NCBI GenBank assembly: GCA_003558145.1
Contig: PWMP01000166.1
Location: 1-14,718 of the forward strand
Length of the DNA: 14,718 bases
Direction: 5' to 3'
Source: Elusimicrobiota bacterium
GTDB taxonomy: Bacteria; CG03; SLGR01; PWQF01
Shown: in pieces, positions 13,442 through 14,718 of the stretch
Numbering within the stretch: position 1 is the first letter of the stretch
Layout: each line of letters starts with the position of its first letter
Notes under the pieces: generated by a model
Databases searched by the model: none
What the model saw: the letters and a program-made list of their open reading frames with translations, nothing else
What the model was told of the DNA's origin: nothing
Position numbers and translations under genes: made by a program

Positions 13442-14680
13442 CTAACATATATTCGCATTTTTTTCAAACCTGCATACGTTGACGGGTCTTCCGACTAATT
13501 TGTCAGCTTTAACTGCCGTTATAATAACATCTACCGGACCCTCTGCCGGAGACCTCCCTTTTAAGCTTACCGGAAGGTAATCCTCCGTATACCCAATCAT
13601 ATTGTTTTCCGGTATAACTTCTTTTATTTTTCCGATGCAGCTTAACATTTTTTTACGTATAAGGGCTCCGGAAACTTCCTTAATCTTTTCCATACGCTTT
13701 CTTTTTATTTTTTCACTTACTCTTTCGGAATTCAATTCTGTATTCCGGACATCGGAATATCTGAATACATGAACACGTACCGGGGGATGTTTTTCCAAAA
13801 AACTAAGGGTCTTTGCAAAATCTTCTTCCGTTTCGCCCGGAAACCCTACCATTACATCGTAAGAAAAGACAACATTGTCCAATATATCGATTGCTCTTTT
13901 CATTCTTTCCTCAAGAAAAGAAAGATCATAAGGCCTTCTCATTTTTTTCAGGATTTTACTGCTGGCGCTTTGAACAGGTATATGAAAATGCCGGCAGAAT
14001 TTCTTATCCTGTTTGAGAATATACATATTATTATCTGAAAGGCATATCGGAGGGATGGAGCTGAACCTCCACCTGAAAGAGGAAGAAATATCTTTTATCT
14101 TTTTAAGCAGTTCTTCCAAAAGCTCCGCTTTACTGCCGCCCGAACGGGAGTAAAAAGCCAGGTTAGTTCCGCAAAGTACTATTTCCGGATGATTATTCGA
14201 CATTTTCAGAATTTCGAAAACCGCCTGACCGGGAGCCTTAATATAAAAAGGTTTTTTCAAATCCCTTACAATGCAGTAAGAGCAGCTGCCGAAGCAGCCT
14301 TGCTGAATTTTTAAAAACCCCCTTGTATGCCCGTGAAAACTTTCAAGGCTTTCATCAGGACGGTCCAGCATTTTAAAACCGGACGCGGTTTCCGCTCCGG
14401 CCTTATTAAAAAGCTCCTGATTGCTATGTACGGCACAACCTACCGCCAACACATCTTTGTCCGGAGATTCTTTTTTTATTTTTTTTATATACCTGCACCC
14501 TTTTGTGACTGCCGGCTTCGTTACACCGCAGGTATTTACTATGACAACATCAGCCCGGGACAGATTTTCTACACTTTCACCAAGAGGAGATATCGAATTT
14601 TTCAGGATACGCCCGTCATATTGATTAACTTTGCAACCGAAGTTCTTTATGTAGTATTTAAATTTTCTCATTTTAATCAT
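13442..14680 (-). CDS. mtaB: MtaB-like tRNA methylthiotransferase (radical SAM)
   Basis: Methylthiotransferase of the MiaB/RimO/MtaB group, expected to convert t6A37 to ms2t6A37 in tRNAs. 412 residues. The N-terminal UPF0004 domain has three cluster cysteines: Cys16 (FGCKVNQY), Cys51 (NTCGVT) and Cys82 (VGCAVHS). The radical SAM motif CxxxCxxC is at Cys129, Cys133 and Cys136 (QGCFGSCSYC). FHIPVQSAS and DVMVGFPGETEEDF follow, and a C-terminal TRAM-like domain begins about 345. The GCKVNQY signature points to MtaB rather than MiaB or RimO. The stretch between Cys82 and Cys129 is shorter than usual, making the protein slightly small. The start could be Met1 (14680), which makes an ATGA overlap with a possible upstream frame, or Met4 (14671); neither has a Shine-Dalgarno sequence. 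Confidence 0.9.
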   Translation of the reverse strand: MIKMRKFKYYIKNFGCKVNQYDGRILKNSISPLGESVENLSRADVVIVNTCGVTKPAVTKGCRYIKKIKKESPDKDVLAVGCAVHSNQELFNKAGAETASGFKMLDRPDESLESFHGHTRGFLKIQQGCFGSCSYCIVRDLKKPFYIKAPGQAVFEILKMSNNHPEIVLCGTNLAFYSRSGGSKAELLEELLKKIKDISSSFRWRFSSIPPICLSDNNMYILKQDKKFCRHFHIPVQSASSKILKKMRRPYDLSFLEERMKRAIDILDNVVFSYDVMVGFPGETEEDFAKTLSFLEKHPPVRVHVFRYSDVRNTELNSERVSEKIKRKRMEKIKEVSGALIRKKMLSCIGKIKEVIPENNMIGYTEDYLPVSLKGRSPAEGPVDVIITAVKADKLVGRPVNVCRFEKNANIC

Positions 14681-14718
14681 TGCGGCACAGCAAAACCGCA
14701 GCCGCAGATATGCAGGCA
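14677..14718 (-). CDS. Possible C-terminal end of an upstream gene (partial)
   Basis: A minus-strand frame is open from the right edge and ends with TGA at 14679-14677, coding for CLHICGCGFAVPQ. Its stop overlaps the first ATG of mtaB as ATGA, the same junction used at four other places in this window; that is the main reason to list it. Thirteen codons are too few to identify a product, and the open frame could be chance. Confidence 0.3.
   Translation of the reverse strand, partial: CLHICGCGFAVPQ

Noticed and set aside
1..14718. A novel defence, mobile or biosynthetic gene system
   Set aside because: Every sizeable open region is explained by housekeeping families; no toxin, nuclease-defence, transposase or secondary-metabolism genes were seen.

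Overview
This is a core-genome window from a bacterium of moderate GC content. Almost every gene lies on the minus strand, packed tightly and often coupled by ATGA stop/start overlaps. It carries a dcw-type cell-wall cluster, a class B penicillin-binding protein with an FtsL-like partner, MurE, a primary sigma factor with a long non-conserved region, and tRNA genes that encode CCA. These point to a free-living, peptidoglycan-bearing bacterium. Several proteins are divergent from model species, and TTG starts are frequent. I suspect a deep-branching or candidate Gram-negative-type phylum but cannot place it from sequence alone. I saw no mobile element, CRISPR array, phage gene or defence island.

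Layout, read in transcription order on the minus strand from the right end: mtaB-like methylthiotransferase, HIT protein, then rpsU - AAG-type DNA glycosylase - NIF3/DUF34 protein - dnaG - rpoD (7628-13025). The last group is a macromolecular-synthesis operon (rpsU-dnaG-rpoD) with two extra genes inserted. It is followed by two tRNA genes with their own likely promoter, a coiled-coil zinc-ribbon protein (COG1579), an RNase HI-family protein, the RNase P RNA gene (5985-6234) and a small membrane HAMP protein. At 4660-5496 the only plus-strand gene encodes a COG1313 (PflX-like) radical SAM protein. It is divergent from the mraZ-rsmH-ftsL-ftsI-murE cluster, which runs off the left edge with murE incomplete.

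How the parts work together: the left third makes and regulates the septal cell-wall machinery. It starts from a consensus promoter with a three-repeat MraZ box that overlaps the mraZ ribosome-binding site. The right two thirds hold translation (S21, tRNAs, tRNA modification), replication priming, transcription initiation, RNA processing and base repair.

The most interesting points are not a new multi-gene system. They are (1) a very compact RNase P RNA, about 250 nt, in which P8/P9, P13/P14 and P18 all appear to be missing; (2) rpsU, which seems to have no ATG/GTG/TTG start and probably begins at an AUA codon behind a good Shine-Dalgarno sequence; (3) an RNase HI with the fourth catalytic Asp replaced by His; (4) a stand-alone two-helix HAMP membrane protein beside rnpB; and (5) repair and DUF34 genes embedded in the macromolecular-synthesis operon.
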